Shown piece by piece: positions 1-12,040 of a DNA stretch of 32,417 bases (within the stretch, counting starts at the first letter, position 1; each line of letters starts with the position of its first letter). The stretch is from the NCBI RefSeq assembly GCF_000003605.2, contig NW_003109113.1:148945-181361 (forward strand). Direction: 5' to 3'. The DNA is from Saccoglossus kowalevskii. Its lineage: Eukaryota; Hemichordata; Enteropneusta; Harrimaniidae. The notes under the pieces are model-generated. The model worked only from the letters and a program-made list of their open reading frames with translations. It did not search any database and had not been told where the DNA came from. The position numbers and the translations under genes are program-made.

Positions 1-639
1 AACATGTTATTAAACTAGAGCCCCACAAATCATAAAACAGAAGTTGTTCACTGGAGATACTGGGTGCGTAGATACTTCCCAATACCATTCGTAAATTTTG
101 GATGGTAACATCCAGATACACAAATCTCCCTTCATCATCATTGATGTTATCATGAATTGTAATATTGGCTAATTGTCTAATTGGCTAATTGTAAATATCT
201 CAAATTTACTCGGATACGAATAATCATTTTCAACCAAAAAATCAATACCTGTCTATCTCAGAAGAAACGGGAAATGTGTGGGTGGGCATTTCACAGGCAC
301 TTTAAGTCTATTTTACAATGATTTAATCTCGAGAAATATACGTTTTCGATCGAACTATCGGACGCAGTATACAAACACACGACAACTTTACTTAGTGTAA
401 CACCTAATGATTCATTCAAAACTATTTACCGGAATTCAACAAAAGGGGTCCGAAATCCTCTTTTTATAACTTGTATATGAATTATGTCATCGTATTTTTC
501 TGAAACCGTGAATTAATTTTCTCAAACTATATGTTAGGATGCGATCAACAGCAAATTAATAGTGGAGAAGCGAGAAAGAAATCATTTCGTTGACTGATAT
601 TGCCGTTGATACTTCAGATACTTGGCCGAAACGGATGAG
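1..639. other. Intergenic, nothing recognised
   Basis: AT-rich sequence without a convincing open frame, RNA gene or repeat structure. Short direct repeats such as attggctaatt near 165-190 are the only pattern noted. Confidence 0.5.
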
Positions 640-682
640 TGTCGTTGCGCAAGGAACCCTGGGGCAAGGAACGAGTCTGTTC

Positions 683-960
683 GAGAACGAATTCATTTGA
701 ATCGCCAACAACCAATGTTGAATGTGTACATTTCATTGTGAACGATGAGAGCGCTAACATCCGGGCACAATTGTTAAAATCAATAAAATCAACTTGAAAT
801 AATTGAAAACACTTTGGTTTTTAACCATAGAGATGTCCTTTTTATTGTTCAACGATGGTTAGCATAATATGTTGTGTAAATACAGATACACTGCCATTTT
901 CTACACGAATAAACACTTTCTGATTCAATCAATAATGGTTGTTGCACTTGGTTTATGATC
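683..960 (+). repeat. Diverged long repeat, block X, copy A
   Basis: The order of short matches (gagaacgaattca, gtacatttcattgtgaac, tcaacttg, then ttcaatcaataatgg) is the same as at 7008-7240, so both are copies of one ancestral block. No open frame is shared between the copies, so the block is non-coding. The family is not recognised. Confidence 0.6.
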
Positions 961-1493
961 AATAGGTCAAGGGTTAAGCACACACGGATATACCAGCACT
1001 GACACTGGGTGACAGTAATCCACGTGACACCGCAGTGGTGATGGTGTGTGCATATGTTGGGGAAGGGACACGGAAGGGGCAGTATAACTTAATGGTGTGT
1101 TCAGCCGGGACTCAGTGGTTGACGCCTGAAAAAGACGTCATAATATCTTACTACGATTCCACCATATGGTTTCTGCGGTAACAATGCACATGTAATTTGC
1201 ACGTAAACCTTGAAGAGACAATATGCCCACCAATATTACACCCGGATCTGTCGCTGGCATAATCGAAAAAAAAAATCTACAAAAACAAAGCAAAAAACAG
1301 TTAATTATAATCAAGACCCGTATGACTGGAAACAGTGCATGGGTCTTATCCCTGTCTCGAGTGACTTAGGGCGTAATCTCGCATATTGCGCGATGTGTAA
1401 CTTAAGTGTCATGTATTTCACGTATTTATGTAATAAATGCACCGATTTTGCGTCAAATTTTGTGCTGACATGTTGATGAAATTTACATTTGCA

Positions 1494-1514
1494 AATAATA
1501 ATAATAATAATAAT
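1494..1514. repeat. (AAT)7 microsatellite
   Basis: Seven perfect AAT units. Confidence 0.9.
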
Positions 1515-1649
1515 TTTTATTTGGGTGGATTCAAATCAAATGTATTCTTAATATTATTATCTTCAAACAATGTCCTACGAGTTCGTTTTGAACAACTGTT
1601 TGCATTAGCCATGAATAGCAATTCTGAAAAGCAGAACCTGGGGTTCATG

Positions 1650-1930
1650 TGACGTTGTCATGGATACGGATGATATTAACATGTATATATTTTCTAAATT
1701 TAATAGATAATCTTGGAACATAAACTTTTGGATAAAAGGTTTGCATTTGGTATTGTATTCTGTCTTTTGTCTGAACGTTTACGGCAGTAACTAAGAAACA
1801 GCGGTTAATAAAATAAATACGCCCAGTAAGGTACTTTTAGCTTAAAACAGATGATAGTAGTTTGGTTCAAATATAAACTCTGGAGGGGCAGATTTACGAT
1901 ATATCCCGTCCCCTTTCGTGTAAACATATT
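1650..1930 (+). repeat. Diverged long repeat, block Y, copy A
   Basis: Matches 4568-4870 in the same order: gttgtcatggatacgg versus gttgccatagatacgg, then agatgatagtag and actctggaggggcagattta versus agatgatggtag and actctagagggcagacttta. No shared reading frame. Confidence 0.6.
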
Positions 1931-2099
1931 TTTTTCAACACGGTCACGGTTTCGATGACACTATCAAAAGCACGATTCATGAATTACTCCAGAGAAGTCA
2001 CTCTACAATGATTGCATCGATTTGCATATTCATATTCATTTACATGACATGAACCACGCTTGGACTTGTGTTTCACACAACAATCTAACCACAGAACGG

Positions 2100-2760
2100 G
2101 AAAGATATTTAAGATCAGAACTCTATTCTGTATTGTATATATATTATAATTAACAAATAAAACGGTGGGACATGTTTGGACGAGTCCCGGAGACTGATTA
2201 CAGAGATTGAAGCGAAACCTGTTAAAGAAAGAAAAGAGCTTGCACTCCGATATGAGACATTATGTTCGACATACCGTCATTGTTTGTCTACTTCCTGGGC
2301 ATACAGCAACACGCTGGCAATTCACGTCGGGGATTATCATGAGCCACGACCGTTTTTTTTTTGTCATGAAAATGCATGCAGAATGACAGAAGAGCTTGAA
2401 AGAGTAGTGACGTCATTGTTTTCATAAAGTTGGAACACAATCTTTCATTATAATTGTAATCCAATCAGAAATTAATTCATATTGTTTAATTATTAGGTTT
2501 TAATTTGGTCTATTCATTTAAATTTCAATAATTGAATATTAGTAGGAAACGTAAATGATAACTGCCCCATATAAAGGGTCATATAAAATCCTACCTGGGT
2601 TTGAACCCTGGTATGGGTGAGAGTGCCGCAGATTCAATAATCAGCCCAAAGCCGCTGGTCGAAATTGATTCAATAACGAGTTCAACTTAGCGGAAACCTT
2701 GTGTTTCAAACCTGGCCGACACCGAAATAGCGTTTTAACTTCCCTTAACGGCATTAGGAA
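2100..2760 (+). repeat. Diverged long repeat, blocks Z and W, copy A
   Basis: Similar over several hundred bases to 5140-5600 on the same strand and to 10090-9650 on the opposite strand. Anchors are gagactgattacagag, aaagaaagaaaa, gagacattatgttcgaca and agtgacgtcatt. Bases 2590-2760 also resemble 3725-3880 (ccgctggtcgaaatt versus ccactggccgagatt). An 83-codon frame at 2176-2424 is not kept in the other copies, which have frameshifts and stops, so it is not called a gene. Confidence 0.65.
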
Positions 2761-3051
2761 AGAGAGATGGTCACAAAGCCCTGTCTGGCACAAATAAATA
2801 AGAAAATGGTGCTTGTCAAAGCATGGCTCTTCATCTCGGTTGTTGATGGCTTTCGTCTTTCATGTGATCATTTTCATTTTATTATGAACTGTTTTGTTAT
2901 TTTTGCCAGTTGTCTTCAATATAATATTTTTTTTTGTAAATCTATTCTCGTGATTTATTGATAACAATACCCCCACAATAACATTATTTGACAAACGTAT
3001 ATCGCCATGAGAAACGAACAGGTGATGTTTTCATTCTTGACGTTCTGTTTT

Positions 3052-3450
3052 CAAATTCTTGAATCAATCTTTTGTCAGAGTGACACTTCATTTTGTCATT
3101 TTTTTTTATCAAACAAGTGATTTTTTGCTTATCATATAAACACTGAATGTAGACCACTTCAAATATATTTGTTAAAAGCGACAGTTCGTGCAGTATTGTC
3201 AGACAACGAATTTAAACGTGTTGATTTGTGTACACACTCCCCTCTACGTTAGGTGAAAGTTGAGCAGATTTCCTTGGTCGTTCAATAATCCACGCGAGTG
3301 TTTCGGATTTGAGAACAAACTCACAACAACTGCCAATAATCAATACTGGTTGTGAATATTTCATAGTATACCATGGGAATCTCAACATCCGGGTACAATA
3401 ATTGGTTAAAATAATACATGCGTATTGCATAATTACGACCTGGGGCACCC
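3052..3450 (+). repeat. Diverged long repeat, block X, copy B
   Basis: Matches 6746-7090 at high similarity around gacagttcgtgcagt, gtcagacaacgaa, cctctacgtt and gtgaaagttgagcagatt. Orientation and order are identical to copy C. Confidence 0.7.
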
Positions 3451-3724
3451 CGTCTTGAATACTGTAACCCACTTTCAAGTTGATCACGCGAAAGACAAAT
3501 ATTCACGAATTCCGCGAGACAATGGACATCGCGAAATTTTGTAGTAGTCATACATTTCTCTGGACTCCTACAACACGTGGTTTCGCCGCGAAATTCTCAG
3601 TTAGTCCTCAAGAACGCCATAGAATCCTTTAGTCGCAAACATTTCAAGCACTGAACGAAAATTGAAAAGTTTACAGCGTATAATCTCTGACTAGATCAAT
3701 GGTGAATGTCGTTCTAGACTTATG

Positions 3725-3900
3725 ATCGGTTGAACCCCCAAAATGGTCGATCCCAACCATATGTGAGTACCGGCTCAGTTGAAAAACCAGAACCACTGGC
3801 CGAGATTCTTTTATAACGAACTTGAATGCAACTTTGGGGGAATCTTGGTTGAGATTGACGGGTGATTATGCTCGACCGACTGAGTCTGGTTGGCGCTGGG
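3725..3900 (+). repeat. Diverged repeat, block W, copy B
   Basis: Partly matches 2590-2760. It begins near ggttgaacccccaaaatgg and includes ccactggccgagatt and ataacgaacttgaatgcaac. Confidence 0.45.
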
Positions 3901-4559
3901 ACTCTAGAGTATTAAATCATGCCATTGTGGTCGAAATATAGTCACACGGCCGTTTCGTATGGCCAAAAACACGGCATACGGCTGTTGCAAGAATTCACTG
4001 TATTGTCATTAGTATTTGATTTTAATTAATAATTGTATTTGTAATTTACATATTCATGAAGAAATAATGAGAGACAACATTATTGCAGCAGATGTCATCG
4101 ATCATAATCGTTATTACACAAAAAACAAACCTTACCAATCGTATACATAGAGACAATACACACGTACAGTATGTACAATCTCGCATACAGCCCTAAATTA
4201 TACCGGGGAGGGGGGTGTTTGAATTACGACATTTAATATAGGAAATGCCGGACGAATAAAATAGCTGATTACATTTTACACCTTGCCCATGTCTACAAAT
4301 TCACGTTTTTTTTATTTATTTAAATTACATTATTAACAAAACAATTGATTACAGCTTACGAAAATACCCCTTGCCGATCCTCTACCAAGCGGGTTCCAAA
4401 TCTTGTACTGGAATGTTGAACTTTGACTCTTGCAAATACACACCACAGAGCAGGTTTGTGACGTCACAATGTATCGGCAAGTTTGTTTAAAAATAAAAAA
4501 CTTTAAAAATTGAATATCATGATTCTCCCAATTTATTCACCTGGTTAAGAAGAGCAATA
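3901..4559. other. Intergenic, nothing recognised
   Basis: AT-rich, no supported frame. A short G run (accggggaggggggtg) lies at 4202-4217. Confidence 0.4.
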
Positions 4560-4900
4560 GGTCATGGCTCATGTGGTGTTGCCATAGATACGGACATATA
4601 TTAACCCACTAGATTAACGCTATTATTTTTGTTTAAATTGAATGGATTCGAACAACAAATTTGGCGTCAGGTTTGTATTTAGTACCAGCTGAGCTGCTCA
4701 TTTTGAAGCGATTTATCTTTTGTTTTTTAATAAACAAAGAGTACCGATTTTGCTCAATGAGACAACTGTAAAAAGGAAACAAAAGCGAATATAAATATGA
4801 TCAGCAATAGATGATGGTAGTCAATTCTATCGGTAACTCTAGAGGGCAGACTTTATGACATATAAGCAAGCCATATACATCGTCAAACTGTAGGTATTAT
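4560..4900 (+). repeat. Diverged long repeat, block Y, copy B
   Basis: The left part matches copy A at 1650-1690. The middle, ggcgtcaggtttgtattt then cagctgagc, matches copy C at 7605-7640. The right part matches copy A at 1848-1905. This is the copy that links A and C into one family. Confidence 0.6.
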
Positions 4901-5073
4901 AGTGACCAAAGTGAGTATTATGTTGTCAATCCTTCTCGATTTGCTTCTCATTTAGTTTCATTCATTTACGTACAGCACTAGTTTCACAAATTCCTCAAAA
5001 CAGCGTGTACGTGTTATTTGGACGGCGGCATGGATCTCAGTGGGTCTACGATGACGTCAGACATCATCCGGGT

Positions 5074-5092
5074 CACACACACACACACACAC
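5074..5092. repeat. (CA)n microsatellite
   Basis: About nine CA units, directly after a TGACGTCA site at 5052-5059. Confidence 0.9.
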
Positions 5093-5139
5093 GAAAAAAC
5101 AGGAATGATGTTTAAGCTCACCATTCTACTCTATGCTGT

Positions 5140-6240
5140 ATGTATATTGTAATCAATATAATAAAATAGTTGAACAGGTTTAGACGGGTTCTGGAGACTG
5201 ATTACAGAGAAGCGAAACCCGATAAAGAAAGAAAAGAACTTGCACTCGTAAATTAAATGAGACATTATGTTCGACAAACCGTCATTGTTCGTCTACTTCC
5301 TGAACATACAGCAACACGCCGGTAATTTACGTTGGGAATTACCGTCAGCCATGGCCGGACTTTTTTTAAAAAAGTAGCACGGAAAACGATATGCTAGTGA
5401 CGTCATGACCGTTTTTGCGCAATGTTAATGAAACCTTTAATTGTTTGCAATCGTATCTGTAATTAGTGACTATTGTCAAATTATTAGATTTTAATTAAGT
5501 CTAATTTATTATGAGTTAAATTGTTTATAATAATGATACGAGCATCAAACGGGATGAAGACTGTCCTCAATATACCTTATTGTGATATGCCCGGATGTAA
5601 CATCTTAGAAGTGGATTATGGCCAGTGAAAATTGATATCTTTCCAGCCAATCAATCAACAACATCACCATGGGGAGGGGAACACTAAAAGGGAAAGCGGA
5701 AATAATACGGCTATTCCATTATCACTGTGTATTTTTGTGGTTCCGCTATGTCCCCGTTTAGTCTATTGTGCGTTCTTTTCTTATGGAAAACACTCGTACG
5801 ATGGATGTCACACTCCGGGTCATAGAAGCTGTACAAGTTAGAGCATACAGGCGTTTTATTCTCGCTGTGAAAGTGAAACCGACAACTTTTGTTATACATT
5901 TTACGTACACATTTTTGAGGGAATTGTTTTCTTCAGTCAAACATTTTTAATGTTGAGTAAAAAAAAGCTGACAATTAGTCGCACGTGACCCTTCTTGATT
6001 TTGTGTTTTGTTATTTTGACCAATTTATTTCAATAAATTTTCTTTACTAGATATATTTCAGTGATGTATTTATAAAAAAAAAGCTAACTGTTCCCGCAAA
6101 ATGAACAAGAATCACGTGACACGGCCAACCACATGGCCCCACTCATGGTTTTCATTTTTCACTGGACTTCGTGTGCAAATTTAAATATCGACAAATTATA
6201 TCACCTGTGCACACGTGAAAACCACTTTTCGTTCCTCCCA
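5140..6240 (+). repeat. Diverged long repeat, block Z, copy B; left arm of a large inverted repeat
   Basis: The reverse complement of 8700-10090 matches this block in order. Anchors are gaattaccgt-agcca, acgatatgctagtgacgtca, gtgactattgtcaaattatt, ccggatgtaacatc, gacactaaaag and gcggaaataatacgg. Weaker matches continue to about 6200 (ttacgtacac and ttttcactggactt regions). The arms are about 1.1-1.4 kb with a loop of about 2.5 kb. Open frames inside do not overlap equivalent frames in the other arm. Confidence 0.65.
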
Positions 6241-6745
6241 GTGGGGAAAACCCTTTTGTTAAAAAACCTATAATACCATAATAATAATACCACATTACCA
6301 TAATAATAGCTGTATGTTATTATTATGCAAATACAATCGTCAAATATGGTGAGACTGATCACAGGCTGGTGCACGGAAAGTGTCGCACTCAAGGACATAA
6401 TCAATGGGCGCCACTAAATTCCATCATCACGATTATACGCAACACGCGTTCTGTAATTTTTCATTTATTCCGGATTTTGAAATCAACAATTGGTGTCGTG
6501 AATTCAGCTCACATATTGCTGATGGGTGTACTGCTGACGTATCGTCAAATTTTACGATATCACGTGGTTCACCTCAAAATACTAACGTGAAATCAATATT
6601 TTTTTCATGGGGGGTGTGTGTGTGATGTGATGTGATTGTATGTTGAAATGAGTCGATGATTTGCGTCAACGTCTTTGTTGTTCTATGCGAATGTTGGGCG
6701 TCAATCGTGCGTATCACCATAGCAACGTATTACAGTCGTTTTTTT

Positions 6746-7240
6746 TCGTATTCTTGAATCATTTTTAATGTGTTGCTGACACTGATGTTGTTACGTCACT
6801 GTGTCAAATAATGAACAAAATCATATAAATAATAGACGTAGCCACTTTAAATATACAGTACGTTTGTCAAAAGTGACAGTTCGTGCAGTGATGTCAGACA
6901 ACGAACTAACACGTGTTACTGTGCTAACACCTCCCTCTACGTTCGTGTTGTGAAAGTTGAGCAGATTATCATCTTTTTGTTTTGTTTTGTTTTGTATTCG
7001 AGAACGAATTCACCGCAGCTGTCAACAACCAGTGTATGTACATTTCATTGTGAACCCTGAGAACCAGTACAGTCGTTTAACTCAATAACATCAACTTGCA
7101 AAAATTAAAAACAATTTAAGCAGATGTTTAACTATCGATGATTCTCTTTCTATGGTTTAACATTGGTTGTACACATAAGTTATATAAATACAAACACGCC
7201 GCCAGACTACTATACATGTACAAACACTGGTTCAATCAAT
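6746..7240 (+). repeat. Diverged long repeat, block X, copy C
   Basis: Joins the two partial copies: its left half matches copy B (3052-3450) and its right half matches copy A (683-960). A (TTTTG)n stretch interrupts it at about 6974-6996, where copy B has unrelated sequence. Confidence 0.7.
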
Positions 7241-7539
7241 AATGGGTATTACTCCGTGCGTATCATCGATAGTTCCGCTACACGATGTTATATATACCAT
7301 ACTAAAATTCCGTCTCAACCAGAAACTGAACACTTTGTAATTTTCTGTCACGTTTACTGATTTCTTCAATTCAATTTAAATTTAAATCGCGTGTATATTC
7401 TAATAATTTACAAACGAGTTTGTTTTAAACAAAGGATTGAAAATATACTAAATTGTACACGAGATGTGAGTGCATTCTAATAATTCACACAATTGGTGAA
7501 TCTATTCTTCCGATTATGAAGCAAGGAATGCGAGTTCTC

Positions 7540-7700
7540 ATCATAAAGTTGGATGGATGGCGTATCAGTATATTATCTTAACTTAGCAAATTTGGAAACC
7601 ATTTTTAGCGTCAGGTTTGTATTTGGCAACAGCTGAGCAGAACATTTTAAATCAAATTATTCCCAGTCTTTTGACTGAATGTATAAAACAAACAGTTCTT
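7540..7700 (+). repeat. Diverged long repeat, block Y, copy C
   Basis: Contains agcgtcaggtttgtatttgg followed by cagctgagcag and a cttttg segment, as at 4660-4735. Confidence 0.5.
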
Positions 7701-8699
7701 TTGTCTGTGTATAAACAAGCCCTCGCGGCTATCTGTTCTCTGGTCATTGATGCGATGAATTGTCTGCTAAGTCTTGGAGTTTTAAACAGATTACAGTAAT
7801 TATTCTAAAAGACAATTCGAGGGAATTAAATTTCGCAATTTTAACGCAAGAAGTATATGTAAATCAACACGTGTAAGTTCATTGCATGACACTATACTGC
7901 GTCAACTGTAAAGTTTGCCAAACGTACATAACGAGTTCATTGTTATTATATATAAATCTGAAGTAGGCTATGTTCAATGTCTATTCGGTCAACCAGAAAA
8001 AAAACACACACTCATTTGACAAAACAGCGTGAGATGATATTAGTGTCACCACACAAAAGAACGATTCCAGAATTACAACGCAAAAAACGTCACCGAGATT
8101 GTACTGATATTGACGGTATTCCAACAATGGAAAAGTAAATGGCGTCCAATGTATCCAAGGGACAGATAACTCATATGCAGCAAACTATATTGACACTGAG
8201 ATTTAACCACAAATCCAAAAATAACTAATTATCGACATATCACCCGGATAGATAAAAAAATCATATTCAGAAAATACCATTGACGTTACGTGATTTAGAA
8301 TGAATGAGAAACATGTGTTCTCTTATATTTATTCAGATTGATGACATAACACAAATTTTATGTAAAACTGCATTTACGACATCAGTTCAAAACCTAACAA
8401 AACGCCTGTTGCCTGTGATTGTCATGGAAACCAGTCGTTCGTTAATGATGTATATCCGTGATGTTCAATTTCAATGCACCAGCTTGTGGTAACGTGATCT
8501 GTGGTCACGTAAATTTGAAACCCTCTCAAAAACATACGCACCATACCCCTTTTAACAAGGACCATTTGCATATTATAACACGCTGTCATTTTTGTAATTA
8601 TAAAATTTACATGAAAATAGCTTTTTTGTACAAAGGGATTTTCCAAGTGCAACTCTAGTTGTGGAACTTCGATCATTGTTATAACGTGTACGCGGGTTT
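7701..8699. other. Intergenic loop of the inverted repeat, no gene seen
   Basis: AT-rich. Open frames on both strands are short and overlap one another without splice-linked or recognisable protein content. Confidence 0.4.
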
Positions 8700-10090
8700 T
8701 ATAATTAGTTTTTAAAAAAAGCAACATTACACATGCACACGCTGTGCTTCTAGTGGAGTCCAGTAAAACGTCTTTATTTTCATTGAATAGGCACATGAAA
8801 CCGGTAATCATTACGTAACCTCATGTGGTAGAACGTACCACGTGGCTCTCTGTTTTAGGGGGGGTGTACATTTGTAAGGCAACAAAAAGTTTTTGCTTTA
8901 CGCCCGAACACAAATTGAAAAATGATGCGCTTTTTGTTTGTTCTTGCCTTAGAATTATTGATTATAAAATGGTCCATTTTCGACGTTTTATACCATAAGA
9001 TAATACTCCTGAATACGAGCGTTTTTTTCATCCTCCGAAAAGAAATACTAGTACATGTCTTCAGACTGTACTCAAAAAATAATAATTTCCCGATTCTACC
9101 GTGTGTGGCGCACTTCACTGGTACAGTAACTTGCAACAAAAATGTGTTGACGCAGGTTACCATCTGTTTTTTCCCGAATAAATGAATAAATTACAGAGAA
9201 AAAGATCTACAGATGCAGAATCATTGGAGTAAAATGGCTATGGTAAAAATGCAACTATTTTCGCTGTGTGCGAGAATTATTAATCATTATTGCCGGAAAA
9301 TCATTTTACATTGACCCCCAGATTACGAAAAATGTTTGACGACCAGTCACTAGTCACCAGAAATCCATTACGTATAAAGACATATAGTGTGTGTTCATTG
9401 TTACTCAGTTTCCAGTGTGGAGAACGTCACGTGACAGCTTCCTTGGTCAGTGCATGAGATTGGACGTAATTTGCATGGACAAAAGAGGAAGGCACAACAA
9501 TAGCGCAGTAATGGAATACCCGTATTATTTCCGCTTTTACTTTTAGTGTCACCCCACCCCTCCACCACCATACTTGGAGTTATCTGTAATACATAACACT
9601 AGACAAGTTACCTTATCAATTTCTGACTCGCCACATTGCATATTCTGGATGTTACATCCGGTCATATCACACAACTGACGCGGTATATGTCCTACCGTTA
9701 TATGGGACAGTCATCACACCGTTTCACACTCAAATCCTTATTAGCGCCTAACAATTCAACTCAACACTTCAATGACCCAATTAAAATCAAATAATTTGAC
9801 AATAGTCACCAATTTCTGATACGATTATAATAGTCAAAGGTTTCGTTCCCACTGTGTGAAAACAATGACGTCACTAGCATATCGTCTAGCCTGGTCGTGG
9901 CTCACGGTAATTCTCGACGTGTTTCTACCCGTTAATGAAATAACCGAACAATGAATGTACGGCGATACTATGCCTCATTTAAAAGCAGGGTGTTTTGTAC
10001 TTTCTTTCTTTACCATTTTCCGCTTCTGCAATAAACCTCCGTGACCCGTTCAAGCATGTTATTTTTTTCTGTCCGACATCTTGAAACAGA
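8700..10090 (-). repeat. Diverged long repeat, block Z, inverted copy D; right arm
   Basis: Read on the minus strand, this follows the same order as 5140-6240 and, in its first part, 2160-2640. It keeps the AGTGACGTCA word at the equivalent place (TGACGTCA at 9866-9873). Read on the minus strand, the arm begins just after a 27-base poly(A), which is the poly(T) at 10163-10189. Confidence 0.65.
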
Positions 10091-10162
10091 AATAAAATAA
10101 AAATAAAATTTTGAACATCGTTCTCGTTTTTTGTTGTTATTGGGTGAATATTTTTGCGTGAG

Positions 10163-10189
10163 TTTTTTTTTTTTTTTTTTTTTTTTTTT
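10163..10189. repeat. Poly(T) tract of 27 bases
   Basis: Uninterrupted T run at the edge of inverted repeat copy D. It could be a retrotransposon-type poly(A) tail read on the minus strand, or simple slippage. Confidence 0.9.
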
Positions 10190-11069
10190 CGCACGGGAAT
10201 AGTCCGTGAACAAAACGATTATGCTGTACATGAAGTGAGATGGAAGACAAGAGGGAATGTGTTTCAGAGACAGATGTAGTTGTGTAATTTGTAATTTTGT
10301 TTGTGAACTTGAAATTATGCTAACGTATGTTGAGAAGCATGAGACACCATACGTCACCATATGCCATGTCCCATAGTTCAATGTCATCATCTATTTTTAG
10401 TTTTCTAGCTTGCTGGTTTCAAGTTCAATTTTGTTTTCGTTTTTCGAGTTGTTTTAATAACCAGTACTGTTTGGGTATACATAATCTCATACGCCAACAT
10501 GTTGTTCAATTCAGATTTTGGCTTTATAAGTTGGTACTAATATCTAATATTATGAGTACATTTTTGTACTTCCGTGTCCATGACAACTCTGGACAAGCCC
10601 TGACCTTTGTGATGTTTAATCGGATGTTCAATTTATGAAAAATACTAGTTTACAACTGGCATGGCAACCAGTACATTTTAAATCCAGTCCTTGTGTTGGA
10701 TGAAAATAAAATGAAACTGGCTCATAATTACTAATTTATTTAAATTTAGAAAAAAAAAACCAGTAAGTTTCCCATTAAATTAAAATAGATACGGGTTAAA
10801 TGTTGCTTCTGATCGATTTAAGTATTCCAGTAAATCAGTTTGTTCATGGAGTTCGTGTTTATCCACAACCTTTAAAAAAAACAAAAACAAGAAAAAAAAC
10901 TGACGTATTTGATATTCGTACAATAATAAAATTTTGCGTTGTTGCTAAGATGCAATCCTTATTTAAACACGCAGAGGCAAAGCCGTTGAATAAACAAATG
11001 GGGCTATTGGTTCATATTCCCATGATGTGCTCTTTTATTGGTCTGAGTTAAATTTTCTTTCTGAAACCA
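10190..11069. other. Intergenic, no gene seen
   Basis: AT-rich. Short frames (10327-10638, 10800-11051) are low complexity and resemble no protein I know. A weak inverted match to block Y (gtgtccatgacaact near 10575) suggests that repeat copy D may extend this far. Confidence 0.4.
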
Positions 11070-11300
11070 TAGATCATAAGTCTATGCTGAAACACAGAGC
11101 AACAATGATCTTCGCCGTTATAACCGCCCTCTATCGGCACACTCAACTCTTGAGCCACTGAGCGATCACAAGCCTGACATGTAGGCGTGAGCGACGCCCT
11201 CGCCGGCCGCATGGCATCAGACCCCCACCCACTGTGTTGGGTTTGGAGCACCGCGGAGGGCGCAATTCATGCGACCTTGTCAGGCTAAGCGATCACAGTG
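11070..11300 (-). repeat. GC-rich insertion, possible tRNA-derived SINE
   Basis: A GC-rich island in AT-rich surroundings. On the minus strand the word TCGCTCAGTGG (about 11154-11164) fits the tRNA A-box consensus, and GGTTATAAC lies where a decayed B box would be expected. An inverted pair, aagcctgaca at 11170-11179 and tgtcaggct at 11278-11286, frames its right part. It is not a folded tRNA gene. Confidence 0.35.
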
Positions 11301-11619
11301 TACGACCAGTACTTTGTAGTAACCTCTCCCAAAATATACAAATGTAGGCTAAAAACTACCTCTGCGATCGAAAATTAGGACTAGATCCCCTTATAATGCA
11401 TACGAGATGACTTGTGGAGTCCATCAGCACGTTTGACATTTTTGCATTTAACTCATCTCGTTCTTGTTATTTTAGGCGACTTCAGGCGCTGACTGTCTTG
11501 CTCGTTTCGCGTTTTTGTCACGTTTGCCATGTTCATTTTTGAGGAATCACTATTCACACACGATTCAGGTGCAGCCAATGGAGCTGTTCATTTTTTCTAT
11601 TTTTCGTTTGGGGCGGGAA

Positions 11620-12040
11620 ATATCAGTACCCCCAGTGGGCAGGGCAGATTTCTAAAAAAAATGCAAGGACAGAGAAACTTTTTTTAGTGGGTAGGGTACT
11701 TACATAAAAAATATCGAAGGGTGGGCAAAACAAGGGCATGGTATAATAAAAAAAACGCATTGAGGAAAATAACATCTGCTAAATGTGGGCAGTTGGGAAA
11801 GGGCAGCCCCCCAGGGAAGGCAAAACAGTGAGAGAAGAGTAGGGGAAAAAGCGCTTTCTTATGAGGGGAGAGGAAAGATGAATTTGGTCAGCAGGAGGAC
11901 AAGAAAGGCAAGTTGGCGGTAGGGGAGTAGGCAAAAAGTGTTTTTTTTTTAATGAGGGCAGGGGAAAGATAAATTTGGTCAGCAGGAGGGGAAGACAGTT
12001 TTTTTTTCAGGTGGAGGGTAGCTTATGAACAGCTTTTAAT
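11620..12040 (+). repeat. Purine-rich tract with imperfect 91-bp repeat
   Basis: The plus strand is strongly purine-biased, with many gggcag and ggggaaag words broken by A or T runs. The segment around atgaggggagaggaaagatg at 11861 returns 91 bases later at 11952, and both are followed by aatttggtcagcaggagg. No coding signal. Confidence 0.6.

Noticed and set aside
2176-2427. 83-codon frame with KERKELAL
   Set aside because: The homologous blocks at 5190 and, inverted, at 10040 have a 4-base deletion, stops and frame changes, so the nucleotide repeat is kept but not the protein.
8422-9185. Frames of 129, 102 and 87 codons on opposite strands
   Set aside because: They overlap one another, show no recognisable domain, and lie partly in the inverted repeat arm where the other arm has no matching frame.
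9979-10390. Minus-strand frames with polylysine
   Set aside because: The lysines come from the poly(T) tract at 10163-10189; the rest is repeat sequence.
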